A DNA stretch of 8,976 nt from an uncultured Lachnospiraceae bacterium. GTDB lineage: Bacteria > Bacillota > Clostridia > Lachnospirales > Lachnospiraceae. The DNA is taken from NCBI GenBank assembly GCA_947174615.1, contig CAMWJQ010000141.1, forward strand, positions 1-8,976. The letters are read 5' to 3'. Positions within the stretch are counted from its first letter, which is position 1. The number at the start of each line of letters is the position of its first letter. The position numbers were made by a program, and so were the translations under genes. Below the pieces are notes generated by a model that worked only from the letters and a program-made list of their open reading frames with translations, did no database searches and had not been told where the DNA came from. Of the stretch, positions 1 to 5,912 are shown piece by piece.

Positions 1-2
1 GC

Positions 3-8
3 TATAAT
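3..8 (+). promoter_or_regulatory. -10 box upstream of the small peptide gene
   Basis: A perfect TATAAT lies at the left edge of the window. The matching -35 box would fall outside it, so the promoter is only half visible. Transcription would start near 14-16 and give a leader of about 50 nt before the peptide ATG at 66. The region is very AT-rich, so a chance TATAAT is possible. Confidence 0.4.
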
Positions 9-16
9 ATTCTTGT

Positions 17-26
17 AAGCAATAAT
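17..26 (+). repeat. 10-bp word shared with the regulator's upstream region (copy 1)
   Basis: AAGCAATAAT lies just downstream of the peptide gene's -10 box, near the expected transcription start. The identical word, on the same strand, occurs at 2056-2065 in the gap upstream of the regulator. It could be a shared operator for the regulator. A ten-base AT-rich match can arise by chance, and the site is not palindromic. Confidence 0.3.
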
Positions 27-65
27 ACCTAGTTTTTAAGAAAGGTTTATAAGTTTGAAAAAAGT

Positions 66-200
66 ATGAAAAAAAGAAATTTAATAACTTTATTAATATC
101 AGGAATGCTTTGCTTGTCATTATTGGCAACACCTATTCGTAGCTCTGATAATAACGCAATTTCCCCTTATAATGATATATATAATCCCGACTGGAATTAA
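66..200 (+). CDS. Small exported peptide, candidate signalling pheromone precursor
   Basis: This is a 44-residue ORF. Residues 1-5 are basic (MKKRN). Residues 6-21 form one hydrophobic stretch ending LSLLA, typical of a Sec signal sequence with possible cleavage after Ala21. A polar tail of about 23 residues follows and ends in IYNPDWN. There is no clear lipobox. ATG66 is the only usable start in frame, because a TAG closes the frame at 30-32. No good Shine-Dalgarno sits at normal distance; AGAAAGG at 39-45 is about 20 nt away. The gene converges on the XRE-TPR regulator and the two stops overlap in TTAA. Size, export signal and position match pheromone precursors of RRNPP systems such as PapR and SHP. 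I do not recognise the sequence itself. A membrane toxin is less likely, because the C-terminal half is polar. Signalling is inference. Confidence 0.6.
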   Translation: MKKRNLITLLISGMLCLSLLATPIRSSDNNAISPYNDIYNPDWN

Positions 201-2014
201 CCATTTGTATCAATCTCCATACCATACTTAATCAAAAACTCTCTTGTTGCCTTCTTATTATATTCTCTTCCAAATAAGTCACACATGTAATAAGCTTGCA
301 GACAAATTTCCAAATTTTCTTGAATCTGCATCTTATTACATTCTTTTTTCAACCCACACCATCCTTTTTCAAACACAAAAGTATCCAACTTATCTCCTCT
401 TTCAGATATCAACGAAAGTCTAACTCCTATCTCAGCCTTTTCCATTGCTTTATCGTATTCTTCCAAATCAGTTAGAAAATTTTTCCAGTTAGAAAGTAAA
501 AGCAATATATCTTCTGCGCGTTCTGTCAACTCTATTGTACTTTTTTCAAAGGTCGAATAAACACCTTCCACGATCTGTTTAGCTAATTCACTCTTATTCT
601 GCATTCTATATGATACTGCAATTTGATTTATTAAAATAATCTCTTCTTTTGAATAAAAATGTATAAACTTCTCCCTTTCATTCCATCGCGGCATAGTCAA
701 ATGCAATGCATTTTTTGCGTTTATATTAAACTGGTTGGGTGTTATTTTCCCTTTTCTATTTAATAAAAGATTTTCCCTTTCCAAAATGTATTGTTTGTTC
801 CTAACTTCTGTTAAATCTAACAACTTCTTTAGCTTTTGGATAATCTTCTCCAGCTTATCCCATTCATTGAATTTACTAGCCAAACTCCCCTGTCTGGCTA
901 ACGACAGACATTCATAATTATCCGTAACCAGATTTGCTGAATATTTGCCATACGGGATTTCTAACCGCTCTGCCAGCTTATCATAATTACTTTTTTTTAT
1001 TCCGCGTGTGCCGTTTTCAATCCGTCCATAAGAGTTCACATCACAAATTTCTTCACTGGCTTCTTCCCGGCTAAACCCTTTTTCCTGCCGATAGATTTTT
1101 AGAATCTCATTGAGCAGTGATATATCCTGAGAAACCCATTCCAAGTTTCTCAGCCCTTTGTTCATCTCTACCTGATATGTTTTATAAATTTCCGTCAACG
1201 CCCAAAGCTGCTTTCGATACCGCTGCGCCTCTCTCGGGCACACCTCTTCCAGATCATTCCCTAACAGCTCTAACAACCTGGGAATTTCCTGTATTCTTCC
1301 ATTTTCTGTTAAAAGAGACAGTGCCTTTTTACAGTATCCTACTCGTTCGAAAAGATCTGCAGCATTCAAAAATTCACAATACTGACACACAGCTTTGGGA
1401 TACACCTTCACTTTTTCCTCTCCCTCAACAAAGTGTCGTTCTATATAGTCCAGACATGCCTTTAATGCTTTTTTGGTATTCTCATCCCTGTTTTTTATCT
1501 GTAGATATAAAAGGATATAACTCATCTCTGTACTGCTAATGTAGCTTTTTGCACCGATATCTTCATCAAAATCTGGTACTGTTATCATGATTGCCCTTTT
1601 CATCTGATTCGCATTCTGATAGATATACCCCTGTATGTACAGAAAAAACTGCTCCTGAAGCCCTTTATGGCAAGTGCGATCCTCTGCTTCCGGCTCCATG
1701 AGCAGCTTTTCTACCTTGTTTTTTCTCACAACGGCATCCTGATTCTGCAGTGAAAGCATCACTTTTTGCTTCCACTTAAAATATTGATATTCCTTCCGCG
1801 TCATCATTGTAATAAAACAATCCGGGGATTTCCCCAAACGCTGCAGAATCAAATTCAGTGATAATCTATCAGGTATATTCGTCCATGTCTCATAGCGTGA
1901 CATCATCTTTTGTGAGCAAATCCCACAGCACAATCTCTGCTGGCTAACCCCCTGTTCCTCACGCATTCTCATAATCATCATCCCAATTGAATCCGAATAG
2001 CGATCATTCAGCAT
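197..2014 (-). CDS. XRE/TPR transcriptional regulator with two HTH domains, RRNPP-like
   Basis: This 605-residue protein starts at the ATG at 2014, because CGGAGG lies six bases upstream of it. The ATG at 2029 overlaps that ribosome site and is rejected. Residues about 15-67 form an XRE-type helix-turn-helix (MRMREEQGVSQ, then MMSRYETWTNIPDR and LQRLGKSPD). A helical region follows. A second XRE-like domain at about 300-357 contains KIYRQEKGFSREEASEEICD and GRIENGTR. The remaining roughly 245 residues are amphipathic helices consistent with TPR-type repeats. HTH plus TPR is the architecture of intracellular peptide receptors (Rgg, PlcR, PrgX); two HTH units and this length are unusual. It is cytosolic and DNA-binding. 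The partner is inferred to be the convergent 44-residue peptide. No strong promoter is seen in the 56-bp gap upstream, so readthrough from the epimerase gene is possible. Coding sequence for the last third is visibly more AT-rich than the first half. The ligand and targets are unknown. Confidence 0.8.
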   Translation of the reverse strand: MLNDRYSDSIGMMIMRMREEQGVSQQRLCCGICSQKMMSRYETWTNIPDRLSLNLILQRLGKSPDCFITMMTRKEYQYFKWKQKVMLSLQNQDAVVRKNKVEKLLMEPEAEDRTCHKGLQEQFFLYIQGYIYQNANQMKRAIMITVPDFDEDIGAKSYISSTEMSYILLYLQIKNRDENTKKALKACLDYIERHFVEGEEKVKVYPKAVCQYCEFLNAADLFERVGYCKKALSLLTENGRIQEIPRLLELLGNDLEEVCPREAQRYRKQLWALTEIYKTYQVEMNKGLRNLEWVSQDISLLNEILKIYRQEKGFSREEASEEICDVNSYGRIENGTRGIKKSNYDKLAERLEIPYGKYSANLVTDNYECLSLARQGSLASKFNEWDKLEKIIQKLKKLLDLTEVRNKQYILERENLLLNRKGKITPNQFNINAKNALHLTMPRWNEREKFIHFYSKEEIILINQIAVSYRMQNKSELAKQIVEGVYSTFEKSTIELTERAEDILLLLSNWKNFLTDLEEYDKAMEKAEIGVRLSLISERGDKLDTFVFEKGWCGLKKECNKMQIQENLEICLQAYYMCDLFGREYNKKATREFLIKYGMEIDTNG

Positions 2015-2020
2015 ACCACA

Positions 2021-2026
2021 CCTCCG
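2021..2026 (-). promoter_or_regulatory. Ribosome binding site fixing the regulator start
   Basis: The minus strand reads CGGAGG, then six bases (TGTGGT), then ATG at 2014. The spacing is ideal and places the true start five codons inside the longest open frame. In that longer frame these bases would be codons 2-3. Confidence 0.8.
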
Positions 2027-2055
2027 CATATAAACCAGTATTGTGAGAATGTGCG

Positions 2056-2065
2056 AAGCAATAAT
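2056..2065 (+). repeat. 10-bp word shared with the peptide promoter (copy 2)
   Basis: AAGCAATAAT in the regulator's upstream gap is identical to 17-26 beside the peptide promoter. It lies about 42-51 bases before the regulator's start codon and is inverted relative to that gene's transcription. It is a possible autoregulatory site, and chance cannot be excluded. Confidence 0.3.
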
Positions 2066-2070
2066 TTATA

Positions 2071-2946
2071 CTATACAACTACCGCATACTCCGCAGTAAA
2101 CACTTCGCCTGCCGCAAGGGTATTTCCCCACTCGCGCTCAGACAAGTCTCCATCGAACGCCTCCCGGTCACATCTGCCATACCACGGCTCAATGCAGATA
2201 AACGGTGCGTTCTTCCCTGCGGGCGACCAGATGCCAAACAGCGGTGCGTCAAAGCGCACCGTCAGGTAAGGCTGTCCCTCGCTGTCACACAGCGCTACGC
2301 TGTGTGCCTGATCGTGCTCAATGATTAACGCATCCTCATCAAACAAATCCGTGGTTATATCCATCATGCCATCCTTCAAGACGAACTCTTTGGTGCGCGC
2401 CGAAAGCGTGCCGCCGTCGCCGATAATACCAGATGTTATCTTATCTTTCGCATCAAATAACAGCTTGTATTCTGTCTGTACACCCCTGTTATTGATCGGA
2501 CACAGAAATGCCGGATGTCCGCCGATGCTGAAATACATCTCCTTCTCTCCGCAGTTTGTCACTCTCCACGATATGATTACGTTGTTTTCCTCCAGACGAT
2601 AGCCAAGCTCCAGCTCAAAGTCAAACGGATATTTTGCCCTGGTCTCGTCTGTGGACTTCAAGATAAATATCAATTCATCCCCTGTCTGACGCAGAAGCTC
2701 AAATTCCATATCCCGCGCAAATCCGTGCTGGGACATTGGGTACTCCTTTCCATCATATCTATAACCACCGTTATTTAAACTTCCTACAATGGGGAACAAT
2801 ACAGGTGAGGTACGCTTCCAGTATTCGGGTTTTGCATCCCACATATATTCCGTTCCAGTCGTTATTTTTTTGAGTGATTTTAACTCTGCTCCCAATGAGT
2901 CTACTTCAATACTGATTTGTGTGTTTTTCAGGCTATATACTGCCAT
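2071..2946 (-). CDS. Aldose 1-epimerase family protein (LacX-like mutarotase)
   Basis: This 291-residue cytosolic protein belongs to the galactose mutarotase-like superfamily, LacX subgroup, which interconverts alpha and beta anomers of sugars. Visible landmarks are the N-terminal SLGAEL, an RTSPVLFPIVG block (residues 45-55), MSQHGFARD with His74, SIGGHPAF with His144 and ICIEPWYG with Glu253. These correspond to the substrate-binding and catalytic His/His/Glu set of the fold. Length is normal for the family and no residue appears missing. The start is supported by AGGAG about ten bases upstream. A -10 box and a 16-bp palindrome lie just upstream, pointing to its own regulated promoter. The exact sugar cannot be read from sequence. 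The family call is firm, but activity on galactose or on another or phosphorylated sugar is open. The regulator gene follows after 56 bp on the same strand. Confidence 0.9.
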   Translation of the reverse strand: MAVYSLKNTQISIEVDSLGAELKSLKKITTGTEYMWDAKPEYWKRTSPVLFPIVGSLNNGGYRYDGKEYPMSQHGFARDMEFELLRQTGDELIFILKSTDETRAKYPFDFELELGYRLEENNVIISWRVTNCGEKEMYFSIGGHPAFLCPINNRGVQTEYKLLFDAKDKITSGIIGDGGTLSARTKEFVLKDGMMDITTDLFDEDALIIEHDQAHSVALCDSEGQPYLTVRFDAPLFGIWSPAGKNAPFICIEPWYGRCDREAFDGDLSEREWGNTLAAGEVFTAEYAVVV

Positions 2947-2978
2947 ACGCTCTCTTCTCCTCTCTTTCTACGGGTTTC

Positions 2979-2994
2979 AATAACTATAGTTATT
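2979..2994 (-). promoter_or_regulatory. 16-bp perfect palindrome, candidate operator for the epimerase gene
   Basis: AATAACTATAGTTATT is a perfect inverted repeat with no spacer. It overlaps the downstream edge of the -10 box at 2992-2997 and covers the expected transcription start. A dimeric repressor bound here would block the promoter. The protein that binds is unknown; the LacI-type regulator encoded at 4083-5096 is one nearby candidate. The sequence is AT-rich, and LacI operators usually have a central CG, which is absent here. Confidence 0.45.
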
Positions 2995-3018
2995 ATAATG
3001 CATTTCAGTCTGATTCAA
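2992..3018 (-). promoter_or_regulatory. Promoter of the aldose epimerase gene
   Basis: The minus strand shows TTGAAT (3013-3018) as -35 and a perfect TATAAT (2992-2997) as -10. The 15-bp spacing is shorter than the preferred 17. Start of transcription would be near 2985, about 40 bases before the ATG. The short spacer suggests a weak promoter or one that needs help. Confidence 0.45.
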
Positions 3019-3020
3019 TA

Positions 3021-3920
3021 TCACATGCTCTTCTTAATCACGCCAAATCCCAGCGGATAAGGTCCTGTATGAACGCTGATGGTCGCGCCAATCTGATATT
3101 TGGGCAGCTCTGCATCCGTGATGGTATAGCCCTTTGTGTTGAGGTAACTGACGGCTCCTCTGCGGAACTCTTCCGCCTCCTCGATATCATAACCATAGCC
3201 CACACAGATACTATATTCTCCTGATACCGCATGGACTTCCTGAAGGTACTGCCACAGGAGTTCATACACCTTCTCAAGCGACTTCTTGCGGCTCCGCGCC
3301 AGACCTGACGGGAAGATTTCTCCTTCTTTTAATGTAATCAGTGGTCTGATTCCCAGCATGGACCCCGCAATTCCAGCCAGCTTTCCAATGCGTCCGCCAT
3401 GTTTCAGGTAGTCAATATTGCCGACAGTGAAAAAAATCCGCCCGGTATGCTTGACTGCCTCAAGCCTCTCTATCACCTCTTCATATGAAAGCTTTGCCTC
3501 ATACATTTTGATCGCCTCGATCACAAAGATTCCCTGCAGCACGGTATCCATCGTGGAATCCATCACTGTGATCCGCGCGTCGGGACAGCTCTCCAGCACC
3601 ATTTCCTTTGCATTCATTGCAGACTGATAAGAACCGCTGAACTTCGTTGTAATGCAGATACAAATGACTGCTTTTCCCTCCTTCACAATCGGCAGAAACA
3701 CATCTGCATAATCCTGCACAGAGGGCATGGAGGACTTCGGGAAGGTTGTGGGGTCTGACACCATTTGCTCATAAAAGTCACGGATGGGCATTTCAGCGAT
3801 TTCTTTTTTGTACGTCTCACTATCAAAAGATACATAAAAGGGAACTACGTCAATATCTTTTTCCTGGCAGAAGGCTGGCGGTAAGTCACAGGAACCGTCT
3901 GTTACTATTTTGTAATCCAT
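3021..3920 (-). CDS. DegV family fatty-acid-binding protein (FakB-like)
   Basis: This 299-residue protein has the full DegV layout. The N-terminus is KIVTDGSCDLP, followed by the lipid-head-group loop PKSSMPS (61-67), TTKFSGSYQSA (91-101), a VMDS motif (119-122), LKHGGRIGK (172-180) and IGATISVHTGP (277-287). DegV/FakB proteins bind a fatty acid and present it to the FakA kinase for acyl-phosphate formation in phospholipid synthesis. No FakA is visible here, so the lipid role comes from the family. The usual GPGALG-type end of the last motif reads GPYPLG, a small variation near the carboxylate site. AGAGAGG lies nine bases before the start. A strong promoter at 4022-4050 gives a leader of about 95 nt. 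No terminator is visible between it and the epimerase gene 74 bp downstream. Family call firm, acyl preference unknown. Confidence 0.92.
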   Translation of the reverse strand: MDYKIVTDGSCDLPPAFCQEKDIDVVPFYVSFDSETYKKEIAEMPIRDFYEQMVSDPTTFPKSSMPSVQDYADVFLPIVKEGKAVICICITTKFSGSYQSAMNAKEMVLESCPDARITVMDSTMDTVLQGIFVIEAIKMYEAKLSYEEVIERLEAVKHTGRIFFTVGNIDYLKHGGRIGKLAGIAGSMLGIRPLITLKEGEIFPSGLARSRKKSLEKVYELLWQYLQEVHAVSGEYSICVGYGYDIEEAEEFRRGAVSYLNTKGYTITDAELPKYQIGATISVHTGPYPLGFGVIKKSM

Positions 3921-4021
3921 TGATTCAAACCTCTCTTACATTATATATTTAACGCCGGAACTTTTCATCATACAAGCATTGCTGGATGACGTTTTTATTA
4001 CCACGTTATGTAGATATTGAA

Positions 4022-4050
4022 ATTATATCACGTAATTTCCCTGTTGTCAT
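4022..4050 (-). promoter_or_regulatory. Strong sigma-A-type promoter for the DegV gene
   Basis: The minus strand has ATGACA (4045-4050, five of six consensus bases), a 17-bp spacer and a perfect TATAAT (4022-4027) preceded by TGA, an extended -10. It lies just downstream of the LacI-type gene's stop. Transcription would begin near 4015. The roughly 95-base leader at 3921-4015 shows no convincing riboswitch or hairpin. Confidence 0.75.
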
Positions 4051-4082
4051 CGTATATCTTCTATTTTAATCTTTATTTTCTT

Positions 4083-5096
4083 TCAGATTTTAGGATAGGT
4101 TGCTATGGTTGTGAACGATACATCCATCGTCGGACATTTCACCTTGTCGATCACAGACTTTACCAGCCGCCTGCCCATCTCCTCGATACGCACATTCACT
4201 GTGAGAATGTCACTCTTAAAAAAATCTGCCTCCAGTGTATTGTTAAACCCTGTGATCACCATCCTTTTTGCCGCCTGCGAATCCCGCTGCAGCAGGGCAA
4301 GCGACACATTCTTCGCCACATCGTCATCCTCACAGATGATCGCATCTGGTATATAGGACATGTCCTTGACAACCTCCTCCACCATCGCATAGCTAAAACT
4401 GAGGTTGTTTGCCGGCCGCGTGTACTGCATCTGCTCGTCCAACTGAATATGGTTCTGTGTACACGCATTCAAAAATCCCAAATACCGCGCCTGTATCATA
4501 CGCGACCCTTCTGCAAATCCGATATAGGCAAATCTCGAGCAGCCTTTTTGCTTGATCACATACTCTGTGAGCGCACTCATGGAATAAAATCCCTCAACAT
4601 TGATGACATCGCCAAGTTTGATGTACTCCTGCGCATTCACAGGACTGTTGAAAAAGGTCATCGGCAGTTTTTTCCGTCCGATCGCTTTGACGAATTTGAC
4701 AGAAAACACACTCAAAAATATAATGCCCTTCACATCCTCCGCGATCAGCCTGCCCGTAATCTCTCCATCCTTGTCTTTCTCGTCCACCACATGAAGCTGC
4801 ATACGATAGCCTTCGTCGTTGACGGCATTGCTGATTCCTGCCAGCGCCCTTGTCCAAAAAGCAGATTCCATATGATTAAACAGCACCAATATTGTCCCTG
4901 TGTTCGCCCTTCGATAGGTTGATTTGACCTCCTCCACCAGCTTGTCATCAAGTTTGGTATATCCCATCTGCCATGCCTTCTGTACGACAGCATGTCTTGT
5001 CTGCGGAGAGACAAGCCCTCCGTTGAGCGCTTTTGCAACGGTATTGCGGCTCAGACCCATCTCCGCCGCAATATCCTGTATTGTTACCTTTTTCAT
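4083..5096 (-). CDS. LacI-family transcriptional regulator
   Basis: This 337-residue protein starts with the LacI-type helix-turn-helix: VTIQDIAAEMGLSRNTVAKALNG at residues 4-26, then VSPQTR and GY in their usual places. The remainder, from about residue 65 (NTGTILVLF), resembles a periplasmic-binding-protein-like effector domain, with an IIFLSVFS strand, FAYIGF, and AIICEDDDVAKN before VITGFNN. It should bind an operator as a dimer and respond to a small molecule, normally a sugar. The hinge is atypical. After GY there is TKLDDKLVEEVKS where most members carry a PNxxARxL segment that contacts the minor groove. GGGGG lies five bases before the ATG. No sugar transport operon adjoins it, so the target is unknown; the nearby aldose epimerase and DegV genes are the closest candidates. 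No terminator follows, so some transcripts may continue into the DegV gene. Confidence 0.9.
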   Translation of the reverse strand: MKKVTIQDIAAEMGLSRNTVAKALNGGLVSPQTRHAVVQKAWQMGYTKLDDKLVEEVKSTYRRANTGTILVLFNHMESAFWTRALAGISNAVNDEGYRMQLHVVDEKDKDGEITGRLIAEDVKGIIFLSVFSVKFVKAIGRKKLPMTFFNSPVNAQEYIKLGDVINVEGFYSMSALTEYVIKQKGCSRFAYIGFAEGSRMIQARYLGFLNACTQNHIQLDEQMQYTRPANNLSFSYAMVEEVVKDMSYIPDAIICEDDDVAKNVSLALLQRDSQAAKRMVITGFNNTLEADFFKSDILTVNVRIEEMGRRLVKSVIDKVKCPTMDVSFTTIATYPKI

Positions 5097-5146
5097 CTGT
5101 TCCCCCTGCCCCTTTCTTTACACCGCAGTTCGGCGTGACACAGTCC

Positions 5147-5176
5147 TGTACAATTTTCATCTATTCTTTGCACAAT
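5147..5176 (-). repeat. Direct repeat pair upstream of the LacI-type gene
   Basis: The minus strand has ATTGTGCA (5169-5176) and ATTGTACA (5147-5154), starting 22 bp apart, about two helical turns. They lie between the candidate promoter and the gene. A bound regulator could sit on one DNA face, but two degenerate 8-mers are weak evidence. Confidence 0.25.
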
Positions 5177-5203
5177 GATATAAAATTAGTATGTGCCTCT
5201 TAA
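5175..5203 (-). promoter_or_regulatory. Possible promoter of the LacI-type gene
   Basis: The minus strand shows TTAAGA (5198-5203), a 17-bp spacer and TATCAT (5175-5180). Four of six and five of six bases match consensus. It begins immediately after the terminator hairpin at 5208-5245, a sensible location. Other weak combinations exist in this AT-rich stretch. Confidence 0.35.
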
Positions 5204-5207
5204 TAAG

Positions 5208-5245
5208 ATAACCGCTACGGAGAATCCCCTCTCCATAACGGTTAT
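5208..5245 (-). terminator. Intrinsic terminator after the small hypothetical gene
   Basis: A 16-bp stem (5208-5223 with 5230-5245) closes a six-base loop. On the plus strand two positions mismatch (C-A), but on minus-strand RNA these become G-U pairs, so the hairpin is complete only in that orientation. It is followed by the moderately U-rich CTTATT. It ends the transcript of the gene at 5284-5733, 38 bp upstream. Confidence 0.7.
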
Positions 5246-5283
5246 TATTTTACAGCGCACTCTTTTGCTCAACTTCTCTGCCC

Positions 5284-5733
5284 TTATTCAAATAAAGGAA
5301 TCTTTCCCTCATAGGAATTGTTAATCACATAATATGCCGTATAATCAGTGGGCTTTAAGTACACCTGAATCAATCCGATCTTGGATGCGTCATTTCCTCT
5401 TTTCACATAATCCTGCGTAACTCTCTTCGCAATATCCTTCATGTCTGTCTCCCGGTCGCGGTATTGTAGTTCAAAATCAACCTCAACGCCGTTTATCTCG
5501 GAACGATACTCCCCATTCTTTGGCTCCTTCCCGACTGGCTGTACCTGAATCTCCGGCTCAGATTGTATCTTAGCCGATGCCGCCCCATTCTCTGATACAG
5601 CGTCCTCCTTGTCTGGCGCCGGCTGAACTTCTGGCGCCGACTCAACTTCCGGCGTTGTCAATGCGGTTTTGACTGCCTCTTCTGCCACACTGCTTACAGC
5701 CTCCTGTGATTTTAATTCTTTTTGATCCGACAT
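5284..5733 (-). CDS. Small hypothetical protein with acidic Pro/Glu-rich N-terminus
   Basis: This is a 149-residue soluble protein without signal peptide or membrane segment. Residues 1-70 are low complexity, rich in Glu, Ala, Pro, Val and Ser (for example TPEVESAPEVQPAP), and probably disordered. Residues about 76-149 form a compact domain: an EINGVEVDFELQYRDRE strand region, a helix around MKDIAKRVTQDYVKRG, then IGLIQVYLKPTDYTAYYVIN and a final GKIPLFE. That ending resembles a clostridial family of unknown function that I believe is DUF6465, though I cannot confirm this. The start is supported by AGGAAGG, at a rather long 13-base spacing. An extended -10 promoter lies about 110 bp upstream and a terminator follows, so it is probably monocistronic. 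Function is unknown; the VYLKP/AYYVIN signature suggests a small fold rather than an enzyme. Confidence 0.8.
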   Translation of the reverse strand: MSDQKELKSQEAVSSVAEEAVKTALTTPEVESAPEVQPAPDKEDAVSENGAASAKIQSEPEIQVQPVGKEPKNGEYRSEINGVEVDFELQYRDRETDMKDIAKRVTQDYVKRGNDASKIGLIQVYLKPTDYTAYYVINNSYEGKIPLFE

Positions 5734-5841
5734 TGTGTAAACCCATCCTTCCTAAAATCCAAAGCTTTCGAAACAATGAACGCTTTCTCTCCACTCCAAT
5801 ATGTATACATCTGAACAAATACCTATAATTCTTATTTGTCT

Positions 5842-5850
5842 ATCATATCA
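5842..5850 (-). promoter_or_regulatory. Extended -10 promoter for the small hypothetical gene
   Basis: The minus strand reads TGATATGAT, which is TG-n-TATGAT, five of six consensus bases plus the extended element. No good -35 is present, as is usual with extended -10 promoters. The leader would be about 100 nt, with no clear structure seen. Confidence 0.45.
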
Positions 5851-5886
5851 CACTTTGCAGAAAATGAACACACTTTTTTTGTTTTC

Positions 5887-5906
5887 TATACAAAAATATA
5901 CAAAAA
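5887..5906. repeat. Two tandem copies of TATACAAAAA
   Basis: A perfect 10-bp unit occurs twice in direct succession just after the Nudix stop codon. Nearby T- and A-tracts could form a weak A/U hairpin, but there is no GC-rich stem, so I do not call a terminator. It is probably simple AT-rich sequence. Confidence 0.6.
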
Positions 5907-5912
5907 TCAAAA

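Noticed and set aside
2015..2029. Upstream ATG at 2029 as the regulator start
   Set aside because: Its first codons are the Shine-Dalgarno of the next in-frame ATG at 2014, which has ideal spacing.
3940..3945. TATAAT close to the DegV start as its promoter
   Set aside because: The only possible -35 is ATGAAA, and the promoter at 4022-4050 has a far better -35, spacing and extended -10.
3921..4015. Riboswitch or attenuator in the DegV leader
   Set aside because: The only complementary segments (CATC/GATG and CAA/TTG) are short and interrupted; no known riboswitch core or terminator pair is visible.
4017..4922. 301-codon plus-strand open frame opposite the LacI-type gene
   Set aside because: Its translation is rich in His, Arg and Cys with no recognisable domain, and it lies wholly over a clear LacI-family protein on the other strand.
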